A stretch of 64,000 nt of DNA. It comes from Whitmania pigra. Its lineage: Eukaryota > Annelida > Clitellata > Hirudinida > Haemopidae. A program made the translations under genes and the position numbers. The notes under the pieces were generated by a model. It saw only the letters and a list, made by a program, of their open reading frames with translations. It made no database searches and had not been told where the DNA came from. This document shows, piece by piece, positions 1-12,879 of the stretch. The stretch's first letter is position 1. The number at the start of each line of letters is the position of its first letter. The stretch lies in NCBI GenBank assembly GCA_021613335.1, contig JAJTWR010000116.1, positions 43,903 to 107,902 of the forward strand, read 5' to 3'.

Positions 1-61
1 TCAATAAGAGTAATTAATTAAATCCTCGAATAAGTAAAATTTAATCATCAATTCATTCAAC

Positions 62-162
62 CTTAAAGTAGACCATGGCAGAATCCCATTGCTTCCAATT
101 CCTCGTTTCAAGTCCATTGCTGCCACCAAGTAAGCCTGGATTTGCTTAGTGGCGGTTGGCAT
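62..162 (-). CDS. DHFR: Dihydrofolate reductase, second tandem copy (exon 1 only, runs off the left edge)
   Basis: Exon 1 runs from ATG at 162 down to 62 and is followed by GTTGAA, a plausible donor. It encodes the first 33 residues of a DHFR: a hydrophobic beta strand (AYLVAAMDL), the nucleotide-side GIGSNG turn and the conserved substrate-side LPW. The exon ends in phase 2 after the bases AG of an Arg codon, exactly as exon 1 of the complete DHFR gene just upstream on the same strand. The two genes are therefore tandem paralogues, with only 367 bp between the stop of the first (530) and this start. The catalytic acidic residue would lie in the next exon, outside the window. The protein sequence differs clearly from copy 1, so the duplication is not recent. 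Confidence 0.8.
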
Positions 163-529
163 GTCGAACTGAGGTCGAATCTTTGAAAAGAAAATTCACC
201 TTTAATAAGAACATACGCAAAATTCAGTTTGCTAAACAGGGGTATTTTTGACAAATTAAGTTCTTTTAATAGTAAAAATTTACAATTTAGTATCACACAA
301 ATTTTACAATAATGATTTCAGATATAACATAATTTAGATTTCAGTAAAAATATTCTAATTCACATTCCACAACAAATCCATATATGTTATTAACTAGCAT
401 TCATGTCAGCTCAATGGCAACGGTCATAACGTGCCACGCTTGTCAATCCAGCCAGGGAAATAAATATAAATATACATAAAAGTGCTTCTGCATCCTATTC
501 AGATACATCAGGCGTATTCGAGAAATCGG
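163..529. other. Intergenic spacer between the two DHFR genes
   Basis: This 367-bp AT-rich spacer must hold the 3' untranslated region of the complete DHFR gene and the promoter of the second copy. No TATA box or poly(A) signal could be assigned with confidence. I see no further coding exon in it. Confidence 0.4.
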
Positions 530-2889
<2,360 letters not shown>

Positions 2890-3390
2890 CCTTGTAAACA
2901 AAGGTATATACAAAAAGTGTATATGTAAAGGTATAGCTAATCCACTGTCCATTCTGGAAGAATAAAAATATGAAAATTATATATATATTTCTAATTTTCA
3001 CAGCAGCGTTTTGTTAATTCACAATTTGTTTTTATTAAATTTTATTGGTTATTTTTGTTTTAACCAAATTTCTTAGGTGGGATATAGGATTTATGCAAGA
3101 AATATGAATGGGTCATTCTATATATCTACATAAATACAGCTTCATTTAAATAAACATTTAAATATTCCAAAATGATTGAATTAGATTTCTAGATTTCTGG
3201 AATTCTGGAAGACTGTAAAAACGTAACTGACGTGCAAGTCTTCGTCCCACTTGCATCACACAAGCTCCAGGCGTGCAAGACTAGGAGTGGAGTGCAGACA
3301 CTGAACTTTGCCCCACAACTTCTCCAGGCTACAAGCGTGTAGGACAGCGACAATGATTCAGCGCATACCAGTGGACTCTTGCTTCAAATC
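2890..3390. other. Upstream flank of DHFR; no gene seen
   Basis: About 500 bp of AT-rich sequence 5' of the DHFR start. It should contain the DHFR promoter and 5' untranslated region. No coding exon or clear promoter element was recognised. Confidence 0.35.
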
Positions 3391-3511
3391 TTTTTTTTTA
3401 ATTAACGTCCATTGCTTAGCTAGATGATTGGGACGGTGCTCCCGCAGCGGGGTTTGAATTCGCGCTGCCATCGTGAGAGGAGCAGCCTTAACCGTTAGGC
3501 CATGCGGGCGC
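3391..3511 (-). mobile_element. tRNA-derived SINE (family A), full-length copy
   Basis: Read on the minus strand it starts GCGCCCGCATGGCC and has a pol III A-box-like stretch (TGGCCTAACGGTTAAGG), a B-box-like stretch (GATTCAAACCCCG equivalent, here with one change), a body with CATCTAGCTA and an A-rich tail (TTAATTAAAAAAAA). It is flanked by a direct repeat, TTGCTTCAAATC, at 3379-3390 and 3516-3527; extended to 16 bp it has one mismatch. That is the footprint of LINE-type retrotransposition. Related copies lie at 12319-12392, 44728-44846 and 61231-61327. Confidence 0.8.
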
Positions 3512-3618
3512 ACTTTTGCTTCAAATCGTAACGAAAGTCTAGTTAAGCAACCAGAAGCCCTATATAGTTTAATAAGTCTAAGCAACAAGTTGTTATTACG
3601 ATTTCGTTTTGCAAAATA

Positions 3619-4560
3619 TGAGCAAACGGTCTTCAAGTTCTCGGGATTTGCACATAAAATATCGCTATCTGGTCCAGCGATTAGCGTGCAAGAGGCAATT
3701 TAATAACGATTATAAAGAAAGCCATGAAGATTCATGTCATGAAGGAAAACATATTCACGTTAAAAGTTAAAAGTTTGACTAAAAAAGGAGCTCCAAAGAA
3801 TCCGTTTGAGGCTGCAAAACGTCTTCAGCAACAGATTTGGACAATCCAGAAACTCAGTCAGAGTCATTTGATGAAAATGATAAATGTAATAATAATTATG
3901 ATATAAATGTTAATTTATAATAAATGTTGAATTGCCAACTTCAACCATGAAAGTGAGTGAATTTAGAATAGAATCGGAGTCTGAGCAATCTATGACCAAA
4001 AACCAGTCATCGTCAGCTGTTATTACTTGTAACATAGAACAATACTGGGTAGAATGTGTTGGAAAATATGAACATCTTACTAGAATGTTACAACGCGGGC
4101 AAGAATTGCAGAACAAAATAAAAGCTCAAGAGCTTCCTAATATGAGATTGTTACTAAATGAAATAATGGATTCATTGGATCAAATAAAAGAAGCCTGCAA
4201 CAATACACTGCAAATCTGCCAAAAAACATGGGTAGCAATAACAACACAAATGTCAGGCACCATTGATAAAGTGGAACAAGATCAACAACTTGTAAGTCAC
4301 GATCCAGGTATTAGAGGACCAACAACTACAGATACCCAACGAAATTACTTTATTTGGGTATTCAATGGGTCCTTTTCAGCCCAGATTGCTAAGCTTCCCT
4401 GTAGATGAAGGAAAACACCGTTTCAGAGCACTTTGGTATGAAGAATTTGAGCATCTTGAATATAGTATTGAAAAAGATAAAGCTGTTTGCTTTGTTCGTT
4501 ATTCACTTATGGACCTGGGCATGAATATAGCGTAACAAGCTGGTATTTGGAAGGAGTAAA
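3619..4560 (+). pseudogene. hAT-type transposase N-terminal remnant (TTF/ZMYM-like zinc finger)
   Basis: Around 4370-4530 one frame reads FQPRLLSFPVDEG, then RALWYEEFEHLEYSIEKDKAVCF. This is the TTF-type zinc-finger pattern (W..EF.WLEYS..KDAAFCF) at the N terminus of hAT transposases and ZMYM1-like proteins. It follows, after a frame change near 4385, an open stretch at 3932-4385 with a coiled-coil-like segment. A short upstream frame starts with ATG near 3619. The frame breaks, and the absence of any catalytic or dimerisation region downstream, show a decayed and incomplete element. Terminal repeats were not found. Confidence 0.55.
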
Positions 4561-5817
4561 AACTGGGGGAAAATGAAAAACAAAGGAACCCAGAAACAAG
4601 GAAAGCCTGCTTTGCATTTTTTTCCTGAATCGGACTAGGCAGCCCTTGCTGACTATTGTCATTGCATGATGAAGCATGGATTTGAATTGATTTCCCTTTT
4701 CTCTTACAATATGTAAAAGTGTAATGTAAACATAAAACTTTCCGGTATCTACTGGGCCATCTAAGAAAAATAACTTACTCTGACTTTGTAATATCCCATA
4801 TATTAAATCAATCTCATTAGATATCTGTCAGCTTTATTATGTTTTGCTTCTCATTGATTAACTTTCTATTCAGAATTGTTAGCTCTTGATCATGTTGGAC
4901 TTAAAAATGTTTTACGCTTAACTGCAAACGTAAATAAATTTATTATATTAGAATATTAAGTTAAAGCGCGTCCAGTGTAGGAACTGTGGGATCTTCACTA
5001 ATTATGTAAATTACTGATACCCTAAAGAAAACATTATAGTCGACAGTTTATTGCACAATTGAGGAACTGAGGCGAGTTGAAAGAGCTGAGCACTGGAATG
5101 ATGAAAGAATGGTTTTTGAAAGATTTCTTGGACAAAAATGGTACTTTTAAAATGTGCTTTCAAAAATAAATAAATGAAATAAACTGAAAAGAATAACATC
5201 ATTGCACGACTTACAACATATCTTAGGGAAATATCGGGCCGGCTCCGTTGGTGGTTGTCGTGCGTTTCGTCGGTTGTTCAAGTTGCAGGATTGTGCGTTG
5301 TACCTCTGCTCGTTGACTTGTCAAGATTGGTCACATCAACGGCAGGGACACCCGTCTGATCAGCGGGTGCGGCCCAACCCCCGAGAGTGTAAGAGGATTT
5401 AAGGGCCGAAACGCTCAAAGAAGGGGTCTCCTCTCTGAGGATTCCTGCCGGAGCTCGGAAAGAGTTTCAGCTACTATATATAAGGTATATATATATAAAT
5501 ATATTGAAATTAATACCAATTAACCTTAATTAATCATGTTACAAATGTTGTCACCGAGAGAAAATTTCTTCCAATCAATACCGCCTAAGTTTTGAGCATT
5601 ATGCTTCCACATTCGGACATGAATAGAAACTATAGAAGCTGGAGTGATCGTCATTAAAAATTTAAAGTTGTTGCAAATCCATTGTTTGCTTCGTTCGTCT
5701 CCAAATCGACGTTATCTTTTTAAAAAGTTTCTATACAACCCTTCTAAGATATAAAAGTCTGAGAACATTGAGGCGCAATTATATTTTTAGGCCATTTTAC
5801 ATTTTTACATTTACAAA
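4561..5817. other. Spacer and duplicated promoter region of the PAN/F5-8C family
   Basis: From 4561 to about 5190 I see no gene. From about 5200 the sequence starts to resemble the upstream regions of the two later family copies: GCACGACTTACAACATATC here matches GCACGACCCACTACGTACC near 12533. The stretch 5530-5817 aligns with 11450-11723 and 12590-12879, sharing CCGAGAGAA, GCAAACCCATTGTTTGCTTC-type and TATAAAAGTCTGA segments. ATATAAAAGTC near 5748 is a plausible TATA box for the gene that starts at 5818. A GC-richer block at 5220-5450 is not explained. Confidence 0.5.
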
Positions 5818-7160
5818 ATGATTTTCAGCACATTATTAATAGTTTTACTCGGTTACAACCTCGTGAATATTTCAGAATGTAATATCAGAAGCATATTTCA
5901 GATGACACTCGACTGTTACGGCAAAGCAGGATGTGCTTTGGACCTTCCATCTTCAGTTGAAACAGGAGTAAAAACCAAAAGCTGGTGTGCAATGATTTGC
6001 AAGAATCAGATGAACTGCACGAGCTTCAGCTACTTTGAAAATAATAAAACATGTCAGTTGTTTCGCTTCCTTCCCTTCAAGATCATGTCCTATCCTAAAT
6101 GCTACAACTACTATGTGAGTTTTAGTTTGATTTGCAGATTTTGACAAATTGGTACTCTTGAAAGGTTCTTTCAAAAATAAATAAATGAAATAAACTGAAA
6201 GAGTTACATTGATGTCTTCTTTGTAGATGCCTTCAAGGATCGTCTTGCCAAGTAAACTTAGTTTTGCAGTAAATTATTTACTTATTAAGAAAAAAAAGAT
6301 TAATAAAATACGCATTTACTTTAAAGAATATTTTTACTAAGTTAAATAAATTATTAATTTCGAATTTCAGCAAATGGAAATCTTGCCGTAAAAAGACAAT
6401 CATGTCAGAGTTCAACAGTGGAAGCTTTTACGGGCAACCTCTCGTCATGGCTGGCAGTGGATGGTTTGCATGAAACTGCTTTTTATAAATGTGCTCAAAC
6501 TAAGGATCCTGACAGAGGAGAGAACTGGTTCATGGTGGATTTGAGGCAAACTGTGAGCATCAAGCTCGTCCGTGTTTTGACGTTCTTGGGAAATTGTAGG
6601 TTTTTTGGTTAATTATTCATTTAATTAAAATACATTCCATAATTAAGATGTTTTGGATTGTCACTGCTAATTCATCCATATAAGTTTAAATGTTCCAAAA
6701 CTAGTTCTGAATGTATTTATATCTCAAGTATAAAGTAATTTCTATAATGAATTAGGACACTCTGGCTTTCGAAAGGTAATCGAAACTACAAAACGTTCGG
6801 ATATTTAAATTAAGTAGCTAAATATCATTAGAGAAAAAATTATAAATTTATTATTGATGAGTATTGATTATTTATCATTTATTTATACAATTAAAAAAAA
6901 ACGCATTCCAAGCTGTCAATCTCCCGAGATACCTCAACCTGACCATTGGTCTCACCAATGATTCTTGGCTCGTAAAGAGACCAGTAAGAAACACCTATCT
7001 TTTGTGTGGAATCTACCCTAAAATACCAACTTCTGGTTTCTGGTTTGAAGTCAATTGTTCCACCAAAGGAGCACGACCAGTGAGATACGTCATTGTCCAA
7101 CAAACTCCAGTCAAGTCGTCCATTGGACAGATGTGTCTGTGTGAAATTCAGGTCTTTTAA
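5818..7160 (+). CDS. Secreted PAN/apple-like plus F5/8-type C (discoidin/fucolectin-like) protein, copy 1
   Basis: Four exons, 5818-6114, 6227-6251 (a 25-nt microexon), 6371-6595 and 6913-7160, with matched phases (0, 1, 1), give 795 nt or 264 aa. Residues 1-20 form a signal peptide (FSTLLIVLLGYNLV). Residues about 27-98 are Cys-rich with the PAN/apple-like spacing of six cysteines, the pattern used in adhesive and lectin-like secreted modules. From about residue 106 comes an F5/8 C domain: GNLAVKRQSCQSST at its start, LAVDG, W.MVDLRQTV, then the second half with VNCSTKGARPVRYVIVQQ and a C-terminal LCEIQVF. Known families of this architecture bind carbohydrates or cell surfaces; the ligand here is unknown. 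The locus has a near-identical intron-exon pattern to the gene at 12880-14228. Its 3' flank carries a hAT insertion 73 bp after the stop. Confidence 0.85.
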
Positions 7161-7233
7161 AGATTTTAAAAGTTGAAAATTGAAGTTGAATCGAATTTCT
7201 TTAAATTTCCAAAGTGACTCGGTTGTGAGACAC

Positions 7234-8279
7234 CAGTGATGGGCAAATCAAATCGCGATTTAGGCAAGGTTGCGATTCGATTTGAACATTGTTGGATTCG
7301 ATTTTGGCCTCCGCGATTTTGATTCGATTCGATTTGCCTTTTTTTTGTTCGATTTGCTTTTTCAAATCGAATCATTGAAATAAAGATGGTTATATATTTT
7401 TAATTTTTTTAAAATGGTTATAAATTTAAGAATTCTATATCTTTGGCGTGCTCCTCGTTAAATAAACATTGTTGTAAGTTACTTGCTTCTTGTTCTACTT
7501 GTAGCATTACCGCCCTTTAAATATGTCCGAGTTAGATAGCAGGAAATATGGGATTTTTGCGAAATTTTTTAAAGACAACCAAAGGACGGAAAGCCGTTCA
7601 TTTTAACCAATTATAGGAGTAAAATTCCACTAGTTTGACAAAGGCTTTCAGCTGAAAACAAAGACGGTTGCTTACAGACACTTCGGGTCAAAACATACAG
7701 GAAAAAATATTTGTGCAGCTTTTGAGGAAATACTGTCAGAGTATGGGGATGCAGAGCATTGGCATTGGATATGTTGTTACTGACAATGCCAGAAACATGC
7801 TTAAAGCCTTCACAATATTTTCAGAGGAAGCTGCCAGGTTTGCGTTTGATTGTACGGAAGATAAAAGTGAAATGAGAGAACGTGATGAGGCTTCAGAGCC
7901 ATTGAATGACATTGATGAAATTTCAGAATTTTTGTCAGATGAAAATTTGGATGACAATGAAGATATTCTTCAGGACATTCATGTTTTAGGAACAACGCAA
8001 ACTGGGTGTAATGATTTTTTTAAATGGTAATAAAACTGTAAAAGTGTCAAATGAATGTTGGCTGTTAATTTCATTGTGTTTTGCTCGAAAAAATTTGCGA
8101 AGCTACAGCAGCAGTAAATTTTGGAAGATTTGATTCGATTTGGGATTTGTGCATTTGGGATTTGATTTGATTTGGAAATTTGAGATTCTATTTGAGATTT
8201 GGTTGTTGATATTTGAATCATTTTACAAATGATTTGAGATTTTACCATTGAGATTTGATTTGAGATTTGCCCATCACTG
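7234..8279. mobile_element. hAT element with 8-bp target duplication (degenerate transposase)
   Basis: Bounded by inverted ends CAGTGATGGGCAAATC at 7234 and GATTTGCCCATCACTG ending at 8279, and flanked by the perfect 8-bp duplication TGAGACAC (7226-7233 and 8280-8287). The subterminal regions are packed with GATTTG-type short repeats on both sides. On the plus strand, 7668-8030 is an open frame with IGIGYVVTDNARNMLKAF, a catalytic-core region of hAT transposases (TDNA.NM..AF), followed by an acidic insert. At 1046 bp it lacks the N-terminal zinc finger and the C-terminal dimerisation region, so it is probably non-autonomous. The paralogous flank at about 14300 carries TGAGACAC once, which is the empty site. 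Confidence 0.9.
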
Positions 8280-8518
8280 TGAGACACAAAATCTCGAAAA
8301 ACATTTTCATGAAATTTTTTAAAGTTTTTCTCATTTGATGAATGATTTAGTTGATATATTCTTACAATTGCCATCATTCAATGTAGGTTCTGTTGTGTTA
8401 TCTTCATAATCATTATCATAATCGTCATCTTCATCTCCTTGATTATTCCTCGTACATATATGGAAAGCATCCTTCAGTCCAGCAGCAACTTTCTTTCATG
8501 TTGTAAGATTCTGTGATC

Positions 8519-8658
8519 ATTATCATCATCATCATTATCATCGTCGTCATCATCATCATCATCATCATCATCACCACCATCATCATCATCATCATCATCA
8601 TCATCACCATCATCATCATCATTATCACCATCACAACCATCATCATCATCATCATCCA
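8519..8658. repeat. (ATC)n microsatellite
   Basis: Long imperfect array of ATC/GTC trinucleotides with occasional ACC units. All six frames through it give low-complexity runs (Ile, Asp, Met, His, Ser, Val), none of which is a real protein. Confidence 0.95.
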
Positions 8659-8697
8659 AAAAATTAAACATTTCCTCCAAGTCAATAAGCTTCCTTA

Positions 8698-8750
8698 TTT
8701 TATTTGTTTATTTGATTATAGTCCTTTGCATAACAGAGATGATTCCTTAC
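8698..8750 (+). repeat. Interspersed repeat C (TTGATTATAGTCCTTTGCAT...), copy 1
   Basis: The motif TTTGATTATAGTCCTTTGCAT followed by a ..GATGATT.. segment recurs at 19949-20012 and 60869-60925, which identifies a short dispersed family of unknown class. In the third copy it sits between parts of a LINE remnant. Confidence 0.6.
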
Positions 8751-9777
8751 CTACTGTTGCTTGCTTATTCAGAATTCTGCCTGCAAATAGATGGTGTTTC
8801 TGTGCAATTTTCCTCAAATTGTTGCCAACAGAAAGCCTTGTCTTGAAATCACAGAAACACTTTTGAATCTTATTAGGGATATTAACGAATAAATTTGAAT
8901 CTCACTTGGACCTTGAAATGTAGGATCAAAAATATGTACTGCAATCTAAGCGCGTTTTATAAAATAAATATGTTAATCTTAAATAAAATTATTAATAGAA
9001 AAATAAATGATGATGTAATAGTAATTACATAATATTTTAATTAGTTAAGACGTACAATTATTAAATCTGTTGTTAAAATTGTCACTTCATAGTTGGTGAT
9101 AGTTCGGCTACTATTGGTTTTTGGCTGGCTAGTGCAAATATAAATAAATATATTTATATAGAAGTAGTCAACTTTTGCATGATATAATTAAATAATATTT
9201 AGTAATATTAAACGATTTACAGTTATATTATTAATTAAAACTAATTATACATTCAAATTCTAAATATTTAATAAAAACAATAAATTTAAATTTAGGGAGT
9301 ATATCCCTTCTGGTTGACATTTTTTTTGTACAAAAGTATGACTATGTATATAATTCATTTGATTATTTTTGTAAATGTATGTTTTAATATTTTTGTTTAA
9401 TAAATCTTTCTCTGATAAAATACCATACATTTTCATCGAAAATTTTTTAAAAATTAATAATTATTCAAAGAGTATAATTTCTTCATAAAACACCTCTTCT
9501 GTGTTGCCTTGCTTTTTTTAATAAATACATGTGTTAAATGTGCAGGATTTGGCATTACTGAATTAATGGTTTATAATTTTTGAGACCCACTGCGTGTTTA
9601 AAACTTAAAAATAATTGATGGAGGTCGTTATTATTGTGATGACGATGACAACGATGATAATAATGATGAAGCATCGAACGGAAATAAAAGAAATCACAAT
9701 CACAAAATCATAAAATACGAATGAAAGTTGCTGCTGAACTGATGCAAAATGAGATCTTATCCATGCACGGAGGAGGA
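8751..9777. other. Gene-free AT-rich stretch
   Basis: About 1 kb with A/T runs and a short GATGAT-rich patch near 9640-9670. No coding exon, RNA gene or transposon end was recognised. Confidence 0.5.
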
Positions 9778-10140
9778 AACATGGATGAATCAATAATCTG
9801 CAAAATGATGATGACGATGATGATTATGATTATAAAGATTATAACAACAGAATATATGGTGAATGAAGGTAATTGTAAGAAATACATCAACTAAACCTTA
9901 CAACAAAACTGAGAATTACTTGCAAAGATTTCTGGAAATAAATTTTTCGAGATTTTTGTGTCTCACAACCGATTCACAAAAATGTCAGTTAGGAAATTCA
10001 AAGAAAAACGATTCAACGTCAATTTCCAACTTTCAAAATCTTTTATGATGAATGAATTTAATTGTAAGAAACTAGACCTTATAACAAAACTGAGAATTAC
10101 TTTAAAAGATTTCAGGAAATAAATTTTCCGAGATTTTTTT
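9778..10140 (-). repeat. Inverted copy of the 3' flank of the PAN/F5-8C genes, partly doubled
   Basis: 9778-10045 is the reverse complement of 14230-14470, the region just after the stop of the third family copy. It includes the shared GAGACACAAAAATCTCG segment and the flank GTGAATGAAGGTAATTGTAAG. Then 10046-10140 repeats 9860-9957 in the same orientation (AACAAAACTGAGAATTACTT in both). No exon of the gene itself accompanies the inverted flank. The arrangement points to a rearrangement within the tandem cluster. Confidence 0.75.
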
Positions 10141-10232
10141 TTATCAATCGCAATTAATACAGGCTGGAAAACAATTTTTATCAAAATTACACATAAATGT
10201 GGAAGACGATTTTAAGCGGCATCACAGACGTA

Positions 10233-11124
10233 CAGTGATGGGCTCTAACTACTTAAAAAGTAGTTAACTACATTTATAAAAAAGTAGTTAGTAACTATTT
10301 TAAACTACTTTTTAAATAAGTAGTTAGTAACTACTTCTTAACTACTTGCATAGTAGTTAACTACTTTTTAACTACTATTTTAACTACTTTTCCGTTGACA
10401 TTTGATAAAATTAATTTTCTGGACTATTGAACAAGACATGATTATTAGCATATTTATTTACACTAGTGTAACATTTTCAACAAAATGTTATTATCCAAAT
10501 TGATCAAAAACAGAAGTATTCAGTGGATGTTTCAGTCGATCTCTTAAAAAAATCATCCTATCAACATGATTATTCTATAATTTACATCGTCTGTTACATA
10601 AAACCTGCCCTGCTACACTAAAAAGTCTTTCAACTGCTGTCGAACTGAACTTGGTAATGTTGAATTAAGCTTGATGAAAGCAGCACAAGCAGTTGGATAA
10701 GTAAGTAGAGTTTGTTCATTTCTTGCGGGGTTTGATAAATAATCATTAAGCTGTTCAGCTAACACATTATCACAAGAGTTTGGTACACTTTCCACATAGT
10801 CATATAAATCATCATATTCACTTTTCTGAGTCGCATTGCATTGTCCGCAGAGGTGGTGATTGCTAACGATGTAGGGCTTTTGGAAAAAAATTATTTTTCT
10901 TCATTTTATTTTAAAATTTTTTTAAAAGTAGTTAAAAAGTAGTTAACTATTTGTAGTTAATAACTACTTTAAAAGTAGTTAACTACTATTTTTTAACTAC
11001 TTTTTAAGAGTAGTTATTAACTACTTCCTAACTACTTTTTAAGAGTAGTTATTAACTACTTCCTAACTACTTTAAAGTAGTTATTAGTAGTTAACTACTT
11101 ATAGTTAGTAACTACCCATCACTG
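10233..11124 (-). mobile_element. hAT remnant with (AACTACTTTT)n subterminal arrays
   Basis: The ends are CAGTGATGGGCTC at 10233 and ACCCATCACTG ending at 11124, the same terminal core as the element at 7234. About 140 bp at one end and 200 bp at the other consist of AACTACTT/AGTAGTT units. On the minus strand about 10590-10795 encodes the C-terminal hAT dimerisation region: LTYPTACAAFIKLNSTLPSS, then in another frame SSTAVERLFSVAGQVL. These parts are split by a frameshift near 10640, so the copy is dead. No matching 8-bp target duplication is visible (CAGACGTA against CTACAAAC). Confidence 0.8.
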
Positions 11125-11723
11125 CTACAAACAATGATAATCATCATGTTGTTGTTGCTGCTGCTGATGATGATGACGATGACGTTTTCATTTGTTTTTG
11201 AACTTCAAAGGAGTCACAAAAACAAAAAACAAAAAACGGATTATTGGCGTCTGAAGTCTCTTTTAAGGCGCCCCGTAAAAATAGCCCGGCTATATAATAA
11301 ATATTTATATATCAATTAAATATAATATATATAAACAAATAAATATAAACATGTTGTTAAAAATGCTGTCTCCGAGAAAAAATTTATTATAATATATATT
11401 TAAATATATACATACATATATATTTATTTATTTATATATATATATTTTAAAATTGTTAAAAATGATGTCTCCAAGAGAATATTTATTTTAATAAATACCA
11501 TAACATTCGGAATGTGGCCGTAGAAACCATTGAAGCTGGCATGATCGATATTAAAAATTAAAGGTTGTTGCAAACCCATTGTTTGCTTCGTTCGTCTGCA
11601 AAACTATGTTTCCTTTCTAATCACCTTCCATAAACCCCTTTTAAGTTATTTGTTATAAAAGTCTGAAACTTCTGAGGAGTTAGTTTGAAATTTCAGGCCA
11701 TAAAAACACTTTTATATTTAAAA
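11125..11723. other. Spacer plus duplicated promoter region of the truncated family copy
   Basis: 11134-11180 is a short TGA/TGT-rich patch, and 11290-11450 is TATATA-rich. From about 11450 to 11723 the sequence aligns closely with 12590-12879 and more loosely with 5530-5817, so the upstream control region was duplicated together with the coding part. Confidence 0.6.
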
Positions 11724-11957
11724 ATGATTTTCAGATTATTAACAGCTTTACTCATTTACAACTTCGTGAATATTTCAGAATCCAATTTCAGAAGCACATT
11801 TCAGATGACACTCGACTGTTACGGCAAACCAGGATGTGCTTTGGACCTTCCATCTTAAGTTGAAACAGGAGTAAAAACCAAAAGCTGGTGTGCAATGATT
11901 TGCAAAGTTCATATGAACTGCACGAGCTTCAACTACTTGGAAAATAATAAAACATGT
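11724..11957 (+). pseudogene. Truncated PAN/F5-8C family copy
   Basis: From ATG at 11724 this closely matches exon 1 of the gene at 12880: signal peptide, FQMTLDCYGKPGCALDLPS, then the rest of the cysteine-rich domain. A TCA codon has become TAA at 11856-11858, stopping translation after 44 codons. Homology ends abruptly at about 11957, in the middle of the PAN-like domain, and unrelated AT-rich DNA follows. Exons 2-4 are absent. Its duplicated promoter makes a short transcript possible, but the product would lack most of the domain. Confidence 0.9.
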
Positions 11958-12318
11958 CAAATTTTTAATTATTATAATTTATTTAAATTAAAATTAAAAT
12001 AACTTATTAATATTTATTTATTGATTTAGTTAATAAAATATTTTATCTTTTACTCCTCGAGCGAATAATTCTAAAAATTATAAAAAATATATTTAAAAAT
12101 ACTTATTAATATTATCATTAAGAAAGCTAATAGCTCGCTTATGTTGTAAAGTCATTCGATAAGCTATGTTAAATTCTAACTCCAAATCAAACTCTTTCTT
12201 GCAAACAAGGCGACAGGAACTAAGGGAATGATCAAAAGAAACAATTGGAGGAAAACTTTGCAAAAAACACCCTTGATTTGCAGCAGTATTCTGAATAAGT
12301 TAGCACAGGTCTAAAAAA
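11958..12318. other. AT-rich spacer, no gene seen
   Basis: Unrelated to the flanking family copies. No exon or repeat end was recognised in these 360 bp. Confidence 0.4.
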
Positions 12319-12392
12319 GCCCGCATGGCCTAACGGTTAAGGCTGCTACTCTCCTAATCATCTAGATATGCAACGGACGTTAATAATAAAAC
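12319..12392 (+). mobile_element. tRNA-derived SINE (family A), internally deleted copy
   Basis: Starts AGCCCGCATGGCCTAACGG (A-box region), then jumps to the CTAATCATCTAGATATGCAACGG tail part. It lacks the B-box-containing middle seen in the copy at 3391-3511. Confidence 0.7.
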
Positions 12393-12879
12393 GAGGCTAA
12401 GTCGCCATGAGAAACTCAACTTATATGATGTGAAGCTAAACTTCTAAATATCCTGGATCCCGTAAATTAAAAATTTAAACAAACTAAAAATAAAAACATT
12501 TTTAAAAACAAAATTTTAGCTATGCACGACCCACTACGTACCTTAGCGAGATATAGTTTAGATATTACTATATATTTATAGATATTACTAGCCTTAATAT
12601 CAAACATGTTGTTAAAAATGTTATCTCCGAGAGAACATGTATTTTAATCAATACCAAAACATTCGCAATGTGGCCGTAGAAACCATTGAAGCTGGCATGA
12701 TCGATATTCAAAATTAAAGGTTGTTGCAAACCCATTGTTTGCTTCGTTCGTCTGCAAAACTATGTTTCCTTTCTAATCACCTTCCATAAACTCCTTTTAA
12801 GTTATTTGTTATAAAAGTCTGAAACTTCTGAGGGGTTAGTTTGAAATTTCAGGCCATAAAAACATTTTTATATTTAAAA

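Noticed and set aside
5202..5402. 66-codon Cys/Arg-rich plus frame
   Set aside because: It lies in the duplicated upstream region of the PAN/F5-8C genes, and the corresponding frame is not kept in the other copies.
8443..8866. Open frames of Met/Asp/Ile runs on both strands
   Set aside because: They are translations of the (ATC)n microsatellite in different frames, with no non-repetitive conserved part.
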